Assembly: GCA_016200895.1 (NCBI GenBank)
Contig: JACQDX010000027.1
Location: 1-62,124, forward strand
Source of the DNA: Burkholderiales bacterium
GTDB lineage: Bacteria > Pseudomonadota > Gammaproteobacteria > Burkholderiales > Burkholderiaceae_D
Length of the DNA: 62,124 nt
Direction: 5' to 3'
Positions within the stretch are counted from its first letter, which is position 1; each line of letters begins with the position of its first letter. The notes below the pieces were generated by a model that was not told the origin of the DNA, did no database searches, and worked only from the letters and a program-made list of their open reading frames with translations. Below are positions 1 through 9,026 of this stretch, in pieces. The translations under genes were made by a program, and so were the position numbers.

Positions 1-95
1 CCTTGGGCCATCCAGTACGTCAGACCATTTGGGTCTGCAGGACGGTTGAAATAAGCGATGTAAAGCTTTTGGATATCAGCAGCTGTATTAGCCAT
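1..95 (-). CDS. DUF4214-domain surface/secreted protein, 5' end only
   Basis: Only the first 31 codons lie in the window; the gene runs off the left edge. The start ATG (93-95) is preceded by a good ribosome binding site (AGGAG, 7 bases upstream). The visible residues include the block YIAYFNRPADPNGLTYW, which is the hallmark of the DUF4214 repeat found at the N-terminus of many large secreted, S-layer-like or RTX-type proteins of proteobacteria. There is no classical signal peptide at the N-terminus, as is usual for such proteins when exported by type I secretion. Its total size and export route cannot be read here. A perfect Crp-type palindrome lies 104 bases upstream of the start. Confidence 0.8.
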   Translation of the reverse strand, partial: MANTAADIQKLYIAYFNRPADPNGLTYWMAQ

Positions 96-199
96 TTAAG
101 AACTCCTAATTTAATTAATTTAAAAAGTGCGAAGCTTGCTTTTTAGGCACTTACTCGCGTTACGGCAAGCAGATAATCGCAGAAGCACCCAATCGAAGA

Positions 200-215
200 T
201 GTGACTGCAATCACA
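200..215 (-). promoter_or_regulatory. Crp-type operator upstream of the DUF4214 gene
   Basis: TGTGA-CTGCAA-TCACA is a perfect match to the classical Crp half-sites with the correct 6-base spacer. It lies 104 bases before the DUF4214 start, an activator-like position. Two more perfect copies occur at 2095-2110 and 21914-21929; all share the pattern TGTGACNGCRRTCACA. No convincing -35/-10 pair was identified between the site and the gene. Confidence 0.75.
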
Positions 216-534
216 TTTTCAAAAAAAAGCAAAACTTAACAACATTTGGCTTGTATTTCGAAATTTTTCATTTGCTCTGCAGAAACAGCTTTCAAATGAA
301 AAGCCTAGATATGACTTTGCCAACCTACAATTATAAGGCCTGACCCGAAGTAAACCAAAATGAATATTTCGTTACGTCAAATAACAAAATCATTTACAGA
401 CTTAAGTATTCTCACTGATGTAGCAAATCAACCAGGTCAAGACACTGACCCAAACGGAGCTTTTAAGTTCAAGCCATATATATGGACAATAAAAGGCAAT
501 ATGGTTCACGGACTTTATCGTGCTTTCTTTACAC
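216..534. other. Intergenic stretch, no gene supported
   Basis: AT-rich sequence between the Crp-type site and the FecR-gene terminator. An open frame at 360-704 on the plus strand has no recognisable product, contains the terminator hairpin and runs into the end of the FecR gene, so it is not called. Nothing else recognised. Confidence 0.5.
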
Positions 535-572
535 AAATACAAAAGGGCCTCCGCAGAAGCCCTTTTGTATTT
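535..572 (-). terminator. Rho-independent terminator of the FecR gene
   Basis: A perfect 14-base stem (535-548 with 559-572) with a 10-base loop. The stem has a GC core (AGGGC/GCCCT) and A/T-rich outer parts, so it can work on both strands. It lies 31 bases beyond the FecR stop codon. Confidence 0.85.
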
Positions 573-603
573 CAAGACAGAATTAAGCAATATTTAATAT
601 TAC

Positions 604-1971
604 TTACTGCTTACCCCAGTTTGTCACGCCATACACCATGCGAGTGCCATCTTCATTCAGTTTTGACTGGAATATATAAGCTGCTGTACCGCCTTTTTCA
701 TTAGTCACAACTCCTTGTATCGCCATATTCGCGGCTGGGACATATTGATTTGTGCCATATAGGATACCCGTACTGGTAACAGTTCCTTCGCCTTTCAAGG
801 TGAACTTTTCGCTACCAGAGATCACATCAAATCCCGTGGTAAATGTTGCCTTGGCAAAATCCAGCTGCAATTTGGCATTTTCCAGCTTGGCTGCTGACTC
901 CAGACTCTTGATATTATCCACGACAACAGCCTGACTATCCTTCAAGGCAAAGCCCATAGAACCTGTAGTTGGTACTTGCCACTCTGTATTTTTAGCCTGG
1001 AAAATAGCAAAATAAGCATTGGTGCCACGTGCTGAAGCCCCATTCTGGTCTTGCTTGGTAATATCAAAGTCAGCTTTTTGACCGAAAAGCTCAAACCAGC
1101 GTCCCCAGATAATGGTGTTCGTCAATGCCGCATTATTGCCATTACCTACACCAGTGTTATTTGGTGTTTTATTGGCATTGGAAGCCAGGGTCTGCTTGAC
1201 GCCACCAACCTTGCTGGGATCAAGATTAGGATCAGTTGCGGCAGGAGCGACCAAAGTCGCACTACTATTATTAGCTGCAGTTTTGCTACCTGGCTCGTCT
1301 GCCCTTGGAGGGGCAATAGTATCTGGCGTCAAGCCAGGGGCTGATTGCAATAATTGCGGCTTGTTCTGGCCTTTGTTGATCTGCAATAAAACACCTTGCT
1401 GACGAGCGAATAACTCGGCGGCGGCAACACCTTCACATGGGCCGGCGCCTTGCGGTGAGCAAGAACCACTAAAGCCGCTGACAACGATGCCGCCATCCAC
1501 TACGACTACACGCGTTGTATCCTTGTCAGTAAAGACCGTGAAGTCCGTACCACGCACACCGATAGCAGCAACCGGCGTATTAAAGCGGAAATTCTGCCTT
1601 GCCTGTTTTACAGCATTACCCGACACACTACGTGCTACACCAGAAATCAACTCCAGTTTGACGCGGGTATTGGCAGGATTCTGTTTATCAACATGATAAT
1701 TAACGATGCGCGCTTCGCTATTCGGACGCACAATCAACAAACCATCATCTATGGTTTTAAAATAAATGTAACCATCAGCCCCGGTTTTAATACTGGCACC
1801 TTCCGCGACAGCGCTATCAATAATTGCCGGCTTGCCATTAATTTCAACTTTTCCCCAAACCTGAGAAACCTTCACCGCGTCCTCTGCAAATGCCATCGCA
1901 GGAATCGCCAGCATGAATGCCAGCGTCCACCGGACCAGCTGGCCTAACAAATTCTCTGTTTTACTCTTCAT
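604..1971 (-). CDS. FecR-domain periplasmic protein
   Basis: Predicted exported protein of 455 aa. An upstream in-frame start at 2022 exists, but the ATG at 1971 follows AGGA with ideal spacing and gives a clean signal peptide ending near AMAFA. The FecR domain covers about residues 35-170, seen in blocks such as FNTPVAAIGVRGTDF, typical of ligand- or signal-sensing periplasmic FecR modules not tied to a sigma factor. A low-complexity linker follows. The last 170 residues alternate polar and hydrophobic positions and look beta-rich; they may form a small barrel or sandwich of unknown role. The gene is divergent from the CHASE2 adenylate cyclase, with a Crp-type site in the shared spacer. FecR-domain proteins often accompany CHASE2 cyclases, so a role in sensing envelope or surface state is inferred, not shown. 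Confidence 0.8.
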   Translation of the reverse strand: MKSKTENLLGQLVRWTLAFMLAIPAMAFAEDAVKVSQVWGKVEINGKPAIIDSAVAEGASIKTGADGYIYFKTIDDGLLIVRPNSEARIVNYHVDKQNPANTRVKLELISGVARSVSGNAVKQARQNFRFNTPVAAIGVRGTDFTVFTDKDTTRVVVVDGGIVVSGFSGSCSPQGAGPCEGVAAAELFARQQGVLLQINKGQNKPQLLQSAPGLTPDTIAPPRADEPGSKTAANNSSATLVAPAATDPNLDPSKVGGVKQTLASNANKTPNNTGVGNGNNAALTNTIIWGRWFELFGQKADFDITKQDQNGASARGTNAYFAIFQAKNTEWQVPTTGSMGFALKDSQAVVVDNIKSLESAAKLENAKLQLDFAKATFTTGFDVISGSEKFTLKGEGTVTSTGILYGTNQYVPAANMAIQGVVTNEKGGTAAYIFQSKLNEDGTRMVYGVTNWGKQ

Positions 1972-2094
1972 ATTCATTCCTCGCTTGCCTGAGAAACCGG
2001 CAAAGACTTTCGCACCGGGCACACATTGCTCCGGCTTATACCGATTTACACCTGCTCATATTTTCATCATTATCCACTGATATGCAAAAAATAT

Positions 2095-2110
2095 TGTGAC
2101 GGCGATCACA
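2095..2110 (-). promoter_or_regulatory. Crp-type operator in the FecR / cyclase divergent spacer
   Basis: TGTGA-CGGCGA-TCACA, flanked by TTG/AAT, so the symmetry extends beyond the core. It lies 123 bases before the FecR ATG (1971) and 267 bases before the cyclase ATG (2378). The distance favours control of the FecR gene; an effect on the cyclase is possible. The rest of the 406-base spacer 1972-2377 shows no gene and no clear sigma-70 promoter. Confidence 0.75.
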
Positions 2111-2377
2111 ATTTACAATTTCAGGCTACTATAACAGTTTTTTGCTAAGACACTGAAACCAGAAGGATTATCATGGATGCGGAAAGCGATAGTGAATAAA
2201 CAATTATTTTCGTCCAGACTATGCTTTAATTTATTGCCCCCACGCAAAAAGATGTTCAAGTTCTAACACACTTTATTTAATCCGGCTTATGATGCTGCCA
2301 AAATCATTTTGATTGATATGAACTTCCCGATCGCCTCATTGCCCAGTGAATAATTCAACGGACCATCTTACGCAATC

Positions 2378-4267
2378 ATGAGGCCAGTATCTGAGTTTTT
2401 TTTGCGTATTTCTGCCACTACTTATTTGTGGCTGATGATCGCCATCATGGCTGTTGGCTTGTGCGCGCTGAATGAGTGCCTGCCTGAAAGCCGTCGCCCA
2501 TTACCGGGAGATGAATGGCTCAGGGACCAGTTCGTGCAACTGCGCGCAAAACACCAGGCAGAAGACCGTCTGGCATTGATTGATATTGATGACCATAGCA
2601 TTTCCGTGTTAGGTGCAGTACCGTGGCCAAGGGAACGTATTGCCGATCTGATAGAAAAACTTATTACTGAGTTTGATGTACGCGGCGTCGCCCTGGATAT
2701 ATATTTTGAAGAACATAAAGATACAGTAGGAGACCAAAGACTGGCAGCTCTCGCCGCACATGGCCCGGTAGTATTGGCTCAGGCATTTGATTTTGACAAA
2801 AACAAGCAGACCCCAGCGCGCAACGGCCAACTGACAGGTGGCACACCAGTCACGGCATTCAGCCCGGCAGAACGTGCCAGCATGGCGCAAGCCACAGGCT
2901 ATATTGCGAATCATTCTGGCCTCAGCAATGCGCGTTACATCAGCAATATTGGATTTGTGCCTGACCCGGATGGAACTTTACGGCGAATTCCGGTTCAGAC
3001 TCGCTTCGAGGGAAAAGTGTATTCTGAATTATCACGTGTCTTGCTGGAATGCTGCTCAAAGATGCGTAAAGATCAGTTGTTTGCACACAAGAGCCGCTTT
3101 TCAGATGTAGATGAAAATGGATTTTCACGTGTTGAGTATAGTCGCACACTGTCTTCGTATGAAGTCGTACCTGCCCTGAGTGTATTGCAAGATACGACCC
3201 CGCTGGAGGCTCTGCGCGGTAAATATATCATCATAGGCTCGTCTTCCCTGGCTTTGGCAGACAGGGTACCGACACCCTTATGGTATTCGACCAGCGGTTT
3301 TCTGGTACACGCTCAGGCGCTGAGTACGATGCTGGACGAGCATGAAGGCAGAACTTATGTAAAGTGGCCAGGGCGCTTGATGTCCATCCTATTTACAGTG
3401 TTAACTGCAGGAATGGCGATGTTCATGTTTCCACGCTTTTCTGCCTTGTCAAATACGCTGATGCTGGGTCTGGCTTCAGTGGCGTGGGTAGCACTGGCTT
3501 ATCTGGTAGTAGACCATGATATGTGGTTTTCTCCGGTCGGCCCTTTGGCAGCGAACTTTTTTTTATTGGCAGTTGCAGTGCCTTTTGGCTGGCAGACTGC
3601 ACAACGCAAATCGAGAAGATTATTAGGAACCCTGCAACAATATGTCGCCAAAGCAGTTGTACAAGAATTATTACGCAGTGATTTGAAAGACCCACTGGCA
3701 CCAAGGCAATTGCATGTCACCACTTTAATTGCAGATATGGAAGGCTACACCAGTCAGGTAGAAAACTTGCCCATGGAAGAAGCTGCCAGTCTGACGCGTG
3801 AATTTCTCGAATGCCTGACTGGCCCCGTGCTGGCCAAAGGTGGCACACTGGATAAATACACAGGCGATGGCCTGGTGGCTTTTTGGGGAGCACCGCTGCC
3901 AGTAGAAAATCATGCGGATCTGGCCGTGGACGCAGCAATAGAAATTGTCAGGAACGTCAGAAATTTGAGTGCCCAATACGAACAACAGGGGAGAAAAAAG
4001 ATTAGAGTCAGAATCGGAATAGAAAGTGGTATTGCGATTGCAGGAGATTTTGGCAGTTCCTTCCGCAGCATCTACACCGCCGTTGGCGACAGTGTAAATA
4101 CAGCTTCACGCCTGGAGGATGCGGCACGTCACTACCCGCATGACATCATCATCGGCAAAGGTACCGTCGATGGTTCAACCAGACATCAGTTCCAGCCTCT
4201 GGGCGAACGTCTGCTGAAAGGCAAGGAAAAACCGACTACCATCTACACGGTAGAGGTCACTGCATGA
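2378..4267 (+). CDS. CHASE2-domain class III adenylate cyclase
   Basis: Membrane enzyme of 629 aa predicted to make cAMP from ATP in response to a periplasmic signal. Order: one N-terminal membrane helix (about 10-31), a periplasmic CHASE2 sensor (about 45-320), three membrane helices (about 335-405), and a cytoplasmic class III cyclase domain (about 440-629). Catalytic residues are all visible: metal-binding D453 and D497, adenine-selecting K493 with T567, and transition-state N574 and R578. This pattern predicts adenylate rather than guanylate cyclase. It overlaps the next gene by 4 bases (ATGA), so the two are translationally coupled. A Crp-family gene follows two genes downstream. Confidence 0.92.
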   Translation: MRPVSEFFLRISATTYLWLMIAIMAVGLCALNECLPESRRPLPGDEWLRDQFVQLRAKHQAEDRLALIDIDDHSISVLGAVPWPRERIADLIEKLITEFDVRGVALDIYFEEHKDTVGDQRLAALAAHGPVVLAQAFDFDKNKQTPARNGQLTGGTPVTAFSPAERASMAQATGYIANHSGLSNARYISNIGFVPDPDGTLRRIPVQTRFEGKVYSELSRVLLECCSKMRKDQLFAHKSRFSDVDENGFSRVEYSRTLSSYEVVPALSVLQDTTPLEALRGKYIIIGSSSLALADRVPTPLWYSTSGFLVHAQALSTMLDEHEGRTYVKWPGRLMSILFTVLTAGMAMFMFPRFSALSNTLMLGLASVAWVALAYLVVDHDMWFSPVGPLAANFFLLAVAVPFGWQTAQRKSRRLLGTLQQYVAKAVVQELLRSDLKDPLAPRQLHVTTLIADMEGYTSQVENLPMEEAASLTREFLECLTGPVLAKGGTLDKYTGDGLVAFWGAPLPVENHADLAVDAAIEIVRNVRNLSAQYEQQGRKKIRVRIGIESGIAIAGDFGSSFRSIYTAVGDSVNTASRLEDAARHYPHDIIIGKGTVDGSTRHQFQPLGERLLKGKEKPTTIYTVEVTA

Positions 4268-5505
4268 GGAAAATTCACAAGACAGTATGTCAAATACCAA
4301 TGCTAATGCTGTTGCTGGTCTTTGGCAGTGCTGTCGCAAAAGCGGACAATGAAGCTCAAAGTGAAGACCTGTATCTGGAAGCCTTGAAAGCCATCAGCGA
4401 AAAACGCAATGATGACGCCAAAGCCATGCTCAGCACCCTGATAGAGAAAAAGCCCCTGCACGCAGGCGCATGGCTGGATCTGGCGATGCTACAGTGCAAA
4501 CTGGGCAATAAAGAAGAAGCCGATAAAGTTCTGCAAAAAATGCGGCAAAACCTGCCTTTATCAGAAGATCAGCTATATAAACTGGAATTATGGCAGCCCA
4601 AAAACTGTATTCCCGCAACACCAGAGAGGCGCATCGCTGTATCTGTAGAGGCGGGATATGACACCAATGTGAATCAGGGAGCCAGCAATCCTTTTTTCAC
4701 GTTCGGAAGTGGCACTGAACAAATAACCTTGCAGCTTTTGCCTGAATATCAGCCCAAAGCAGACCGCTTTGCCAGTTTGTCTGGCAATGTATCGCAAGAA
4801 ATCAGTAATAACGGCACTATAGGTTTTGCCCAGATGCGTCTGCGCAGCTATGACAGCCTGAGCGCATATAACACGCTGGCGCTTGCCGTCGGCGTGGAAA
4901 AGCCATGGAAATGGCAAGACTACAGCATCAGAGGCATCGGTCTGGTCAGCGCACTGAGCCTGGGTGGCAAGCTGTATCAAAAACAGGAAATTGTACAATT
5001 GCGTCTGTCACCTCCAGTTGGACAAGGCAGCCCCTGGCGTTTCAGTACTATTGCCGGATTAACCAATGTGCAATATCCGACCCTGGGAAACTTCGACGCG
5101 CATACTTGGGAATTACGTGGTTTGCTGTCTTATGAAACTGAAAAATACCAGTTGCAAGCTGGTTTGGCAGCAATGGCAGACCGGGCTCATTCAGATCGTC
5201 AAGGTGGTCACAGGACTGGTTACTATGGAAATTTGAATTTGAGACGGCAATTATTCCAGCAAAGCGAGCTGGAATTAGGCTGGAGCAAACAAATATGGCA
5301 AAGTGCTGATATTTACTCGCCCAACCTGATAGATGTAGCAAGGCGACAAGATCTTCAGATCATCAAAGCCGGACTGAATTGGTATTTCACAGACAAGCAG
5401 TCACTGCAACTGGAATTCCGGGCGATAAATAACAAGGAAAATATCTCCATCCTTCAATACAATAGCAAGTCGGTACAATTGAGCTGGCAATGGCAGAATT
5501 TTTAA
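4264..5505 (+). CDS. TPR-containing outer-membrane beta-barrel protein
   Basis: Protein of 413 aa with an N-terminal signal peptide (cleavage near residue 27), a tetratricopeptide-like helical part (about 30-110) and a long beta-rich region (about 120-413) ending in aromatic NF, the usual outer-membrane barrel signature. The block starting VEAGYDTNVN is common in TPR-barrel proteins, including the surface lipoprotein assembly modifier (Slam/DUF560) group; that identity is possible but not proven. It overlaps the cyclase stop by 4 bases, so both products are made together. I infer it is the outer-membrane arm of a sensor that includes the FecR protein and the CHASE2 cyclase. Confidence 0.75.
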   Translation: MRKIHKTVCQIPMLMLLLVFGSAVAKADNEAQSEDLYLEALKAISEKRNDDAKAMLSTLIEKKPLHAGAWLDLAMLQCKLGNKEEADKVLQKMRQNLPLSEDQLYKLELWQPKNCIPATPERRIAVSVEAGYDTNVNQGASNPFFTFGSGTEQITLQLLPEYQPKADRFASLSGNVSQEISNNGTIGFAQMRLRSYDSLSAYNTLALAVGVEKPWKWQDYSIRGIGLVSALSLGGKLYQKQEIVQLRLSPPVGQGSPWRFSTIAGLTNVQYPTLGNFDAHTWELRGLLSYETEKYQLQAGLAAMADRAHSDRQGGHRTGYYGNLNLRRQLFQQSELELGWSKQIWQSADIYSPNLIDVARRQDLQIIKAGLNWYFTDKQSLQLEFRAINNKENISILQYNSKSVQLSWQWQNF

Positions 5506-5620
5506 ATTTGAATTTTCATGTCAGCATCACCATTTGTCATCTATGAATCAGGAAATATTGAAAACGAATGAGGGGCCATCACCATTGCAAGTCATGGGTT
5601 CTTCACAATTGGATTGACCA

Positions 5621-6430
5621 ATGACGGTATCAAATAACGAAGTCGCTGTTATTCACAACAAGGCACCGGGCGGAGAGTCGCAAGCGCCCTTGCCTGGGCA
5701 ATTGCAATTAAATATACCCATTCAGACCAAAGTACAGGTCAAAGTCAACCAGATCACGGTCAACTTGCGCAATATCCCCCTGTTAATGGGGCTGAGCGAT
5801 GAAGACATGAACAAGGTCAAGAGTGACATGCGTGTGCGTCACTTCAATAAACGGGATGTGGTATTACAAAAGGGTGGCATCGGTGACAGCCTGTTATTTC
5901 TGCTCTCAGGACAATTGCAAGTGGTTGATGTCACTGAAGATGGCCGCGCCATCGGCCTGCGCATGCTCAAGGAAGGTGATTTCTTTGGTGAAATCGCCAT
6001 CATCAATGGCACCCCGCGCTCTGCCTCGGTAGTCGCTTTGAGCAATGTGTTGGTCGGCTTTTTGCCCAGTGCCACGGCACTGCATTTGTTTTCGCACTCG
6101 CCAGCCATGGCAAACATGATGCTGCGCCATCTGGCTGAAAAAATCCAGCGCGATTCTGAATTCCGCGCCTTGCTCAGCATAGGCAATACTTCACGTCGTA
6201 TCTACGCCTTCATTGCCTTGTTCAAAAAAATCATGCCTTGCAATCTGGAAGTCATAGAAAACTTGCCTACCCATCAGGACATCGCCATGATGATCAACAC
6301 CAGCCGCGAAACCGTTACCCGTGCGCTCTTGCATCTGGCCCAGCAAGGCATAGTCGAAAAAGACTTGCATCGCCTGATCATACGCAAACCTGACGAACTG
6401 CAAAAACTGGCGCTGGGCGCTACCGTGTGA
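5621..6430 (+). CDS. Crp-family cAMP-responsive transcription regulator
   Basis: Protein of 269 aa: a non-conserved 45-residue N-terminal extension, a cyclic-nucleotide-binding barrel (about 50-165), the dimer helix, and a C-terminal winged helix-turn-helix (about 185-255). The phosphate-binding cassette GEIAIINGTPRSAS keeps E124, R133 and S134, the positions that hold cAMP in E. coli Crp (E72, R82, S83). The recognition helix RETVTR (229-234) matches Crp RETVGR at the three base-contacting residues. It should therefore read TGTGA half-sites, three perfect pairs of which lie in this island. It sits 115 bases after the barrel gene and 39 before the MBOAT gene, so it is probably in their operon. 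c-di-GMP binding, known for some relatives, cannot be excluded. Confidence 0.9.
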   Translation: MTVSNNEVAVIHNKAPGGESQAPLPGQLQLNIPIQTKVQVKVNQITVNLRNIPLLMGLSDEDMNKVKSDMRVRHFNKRDVVLQKGGIGDSLLFLLSGQLQVVDVTEDGRAIGLRMLKEGDFFGEIAIINGTPRSASVVALSNVLVGFLPSATALHLFSHSPAMANMMLRHLAEKIQRDSEFRALLSIGNTSRRIYAFIALFKKIMPCNLEVIENLPTHQDIAMMINTSRETVTRALLHLAQQGIVEKDLHRLIIRKPDELQKLALGATV

Positions 6431-6469
6431 CCACAGCCGCACATCTGATACAGTGCCAGGCTGCCCGCC

Positions 6470-7993
6470 ATGTTATTTAATTCCTTTGGATTCCTGTTCC
6501 TCTTCCTGCCGATCACGCTGGCAGTGTGGTGGCTATGTAAACATCAATGGGGATTAAGACCGGCCTTGGGTTGGCTGGTGCTGGCTTCACTGGTATTTTA
6601 TGCCGTCTGGGATGTGCGTTATCTGGCGGTACTCCTGAGCTCGATCAGCATCAATTTCTGGCTCGGTGGCCGCATCTTGAAGGCCAGGCAGCAAGCGCTG
6701 GATCTACATGCCGCCAGATGGATGAAGGCAGGCATAATCTTTAACCTGCTGGTGCTGGGTGGTTTCAAATACACTTATTTTTTGCTGGCCAATTTGTTTG
6801 CTGCATTCCATGCGGTGCCACCGATAGACCCCATCGTTCTGCCATTGGCAATTTCGTTTGTCACCTTCCAGAAAATCGCCTATCTGGTTGATTGCAGGCG
6901 TGGCGACGTGCACAGGCATAATGTGCTCGACTATCTGTTTTTTGTTTCTTTTTTCCCGCAACTGATTGCTGGCCCCATCGTGCATCACAAGCCCCTGATT
7001 GCGCAAGCCAGGGAAAATGACAATCCCCTGTTCAGACAAAAAGAAGCACTCATCACCGGTGCCTGTTTTCTCGCAATGGGCTTATTCAAAAAAACCATAT
7101 TGGCTGACAGCATGGCACGCTATGCCAGCCCGGTATTTGAACTGGCCAGGCAAACAACACCGGGTGGCGAAGCGGCATGGCAAGCCATGCTGGCGTATAC
7201 CCTGCAATTGTATTTTGATTTTTCTGCGTATTCCGACATGGCGATAGGCCTGGCGCTGATGTTTGGCTTCAAGCTGCCTGTCAATTTCTTCTCTCCTTAT
7301 AAAGCCACTTCCATTATCGATTTCTGGCGGCGTTGGCATATGACACTGTCCAGTTTTTTGCGCGATTATTTGTACATACCTCTGGGTGGGAATCGCCACG
7401 GCCAATTCATGCGTTACCGCAATCTGTGGCTGACGATGCTGTTGGCCGGTATATGGCATGGCGCGGGGTGGAACTTCTTTTTGTGGGGTGCTTTGCATGG
7501 CAGCATGCTGCTCATTAATCACTTCTGGCACCATGTACTGGAAGGCAGCTCAGCACTAAGCAAACTCTGGGTCAAGCTGCCGAAAACAATTACTATCGCA
7601 GTAACCTTCATTCTGGTGGCCTTTGCCTGGGTGTTGTTCCGTGCGCCTGATATGATAAGTGCGGTGAACATGTATGCCGCTCTGTTACAACCTGGCTCAG
7701 GCGTGCATCTGCCCGCCCTGCCCTGGCAAAATATCTCCCAAGTGTTTGAAGACATGTTAAGCACAACGCCAGATGTGGGCTGGCTGTGGATAGGCATAGG
7801 TATGGCAGTCGTCTGGCTCTTGCCTAACACTACAGAATTACTGAATTACGATCCCAGTCCGAATGTCGCCATCACACCACTTAGCGAAAAAAGACAAATC
7901 GCTTTGGGCATCACTGCTGGCATCTGTCTGTGGTTTGCACTGAAATGGATGGCAGTCAGGCCAGCCACAGAATTTTTGTATTTTAATTTTTAG
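6470..7993 (+). CDS. MBOAT-family membrane O-acyltransferase (AlgI-like)
   Basis: Integral membrane protein of 507 aa with about 10 or more hydrophobic helices and the MBOAT catalytic region around GIWHGAGWNFFLWG, including the invariant histidine; DFWRRWHMTLSSFLRDY is also typical of AlgI/DltB relatives. Members move an acyl (usually acetyl) group across the inner membrane for polysaccharide O-acetylation. It follows the Crp gene by 39 bases and precedes an SGNH-like partner by 12, which is the expected two-protein arrangement. The target is inferred to be the polysaccharide made by the neighbouring cluster. Confidence 0.92.
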   Translation: MLFNSFGFLFLFLPITLAVWWLCKHQWGLRPALGWLVLASLVFYAVWDVRYLAVLLSSISINFWLGGRILKARQQALDLHAARWMKAGIIFNLLVLGGFKYTYFLLANLFAAFHAVPPIDPIVLPLAISFVTFQKIAYLVDCRRGDVHRHNVLDYLFFVSFFPQLIAGPIVHHKPLIAQARENDNPLFRQKEALITGACFLAMGLFKKTILADSMARYASPVFELARQTTPGGEAAWQAMLAYTLQLYFDFSAYSDMAIGLALMFGFKLPVNFFSPYKATSIIDFWRRWHMTLSSFLRDYLYIPLGGNRHGQFMRYRNLWLTMLLAGIWHGAGWNFFLWGALHGSMLLINHFWHHVLEGSSALSKLWVKLPKTITIAVTFILVAFAWVLFRAPDMISAVNMYAALLQPGSGVHLPALPWQNISQVFEDMLSTTPDVGWLWIGIGMAVVWLLPNTTELLNYDPSPNVAITPLSEKRQIALGITAGICLWFALKWMAVRPATEFLYFNF

Positions 7994-8005
7994 GCGAGCG
8001 AGGAT

Positions 8006-8983
8006 ATGAAAAAATTCTGGCTCGCATTGACTGGCAGCTTCCTGGCTATCAGCCTGTTATGGGTAGTCGGCATCAAATACCAGCTTGGCTCGCCGACTGC
8101 CAGTTCACGCTGGGTTTATGATGCTTACCAATATAAGATCCACGCGGCACAAGAAATCAAAACGCCACGCGTATTGATCGTGGCAGGTTCAAATGCCATG
8201 TTTGGTATAGATTCAGGCATGCTGGAAAATTACTGGCAAAAACCTGTCATCAATCTTGCGGTGAATGCCGGGCTGGGCCTGCCTTATATACTGGATGTAT
8301 CGCGTCGTGTTGCTCGTCCCGGTGACACCATGCTCATGCCGATGGAATATGCACTGTATCTCGATGATGGCAAAGCCAATTCGCAGATTATTGATTATGT
8401 CATGGCCAGGGATCTGGATTACTGGCGCAGCCTGCCACGCATCACCCAACTTCAATATGCTGCAGGACTGGGAGCAGAACGCTGGCTCCATGGCCTGCGG
8501 CATTTACCTGACGGCCCGGTCACCAGCGGCACTTATGGCGCCCATCATCTTGATGCAAGAGGCGACCAGACTCACACCAGTGCGGCAGAACGCAGTGCTG
8601 GTGATATCGCCGCAGTCAAAGCCACCAGGGCCTGGGATTATGCGCATAGAGCAGCCACCGAGACCGGTGGCTGGAAGCTCATGGAAAATTATGCGCAATG
8701 GGCTAAGGGCAATAACATCTGCCTGATCGCCATGCCCACCGTCTTGCTGCATCATGCCAAATACGATACAGATGCAGAAGACCTGGCCTTTTACACCGAA
8801 CTGCCAGACCGTATGAATAAACTAGGCATAGAATATCTGGGGAAGCCAAAAGACTTCATGTATCCGGAGAGCTGGTTCTTTGATACTGACCACCATCTGC
8901 AAGACTGGGCCAGGCAAAAGCATACGGCCAAGCTGATAGCGCTGTTGCAAACAAGAGGACAAGTTGCCTGTGGCAAGCAATAA
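8006..8983 (+). CDS. SGNH-like periplasmic acyltransferase partner of the MBOAT protein
   Basis: Protein of 325 aa with one N-terminal membrane anchor (about 4-24) and a periplasmic domain. It has a GSN block (VAGSNAMFG, near residue 60) and a late DxxH-type block (FFDTDHH, near residue 293), the features expected of SGNH/GDSL-fold enzymes such as the AlgJ/AlgX and DltD partners of MBOAT proteins. The family could not be named more exactly. It ends at a strong bidirectional terminator, so it closes the cyclase-barrel-crp-MBOAT transcription unit. Confidence 0.65.
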   Translation: MKKFWLALTGSFLAISLLWVVGIKYQLGSPTASSRWVYDAYQYKIHAAQEIKTPRVLIVAGSNAMFGIDSGMLENYWQKPVINLAVNAGLGLPYILDVSRRVARPGDTMLMPMEYALYLDDGKANSQIIDYVMARDLDYWRSLPRITQLQYAAGLGAERWLHGLRHLPDGPVTSGTYGAHHLDARGDQTHTSAAERSAGDIAAVKATRAWDYAHRAATETGGWKLMENYAQWAKGNNICLIAMPTVLLHHAKYDTDAEDLAFYTELPDRMNKLGIEYLGKPKDFMYPESWFFDTDHHLQDWARQKHTAKLIALLQTRGQVACGKQ

Positions 8984-9020
8984 AAAAACGGCGCTGATGT
9001 GAAGTAAGCGCCGTTTTTTT
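8982..9020. terminator. Bidirectional rho-independent terminator
   Basis: Stem of 14 bases (8982-8995 with 9007-9020): a CGGCGCT/AGCGCCG core with A7 and T7 arms and an 11-base loop. It separates the plus-strand MBOAT/SGNH unit from the convergent glycosyltransferase unit ending at 9027 and overlaps the SGNH stop codon. Confidence 0.95.
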
Positions 9021-9026
9021 GTGCAT

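Noticed and set aside
360..704. Open frame of 114 codons on the plus strand
   Set aside because: It spans the FecR-gene terminator and the end of the FecR gene, has no recognisable product and no ribosome binding site.
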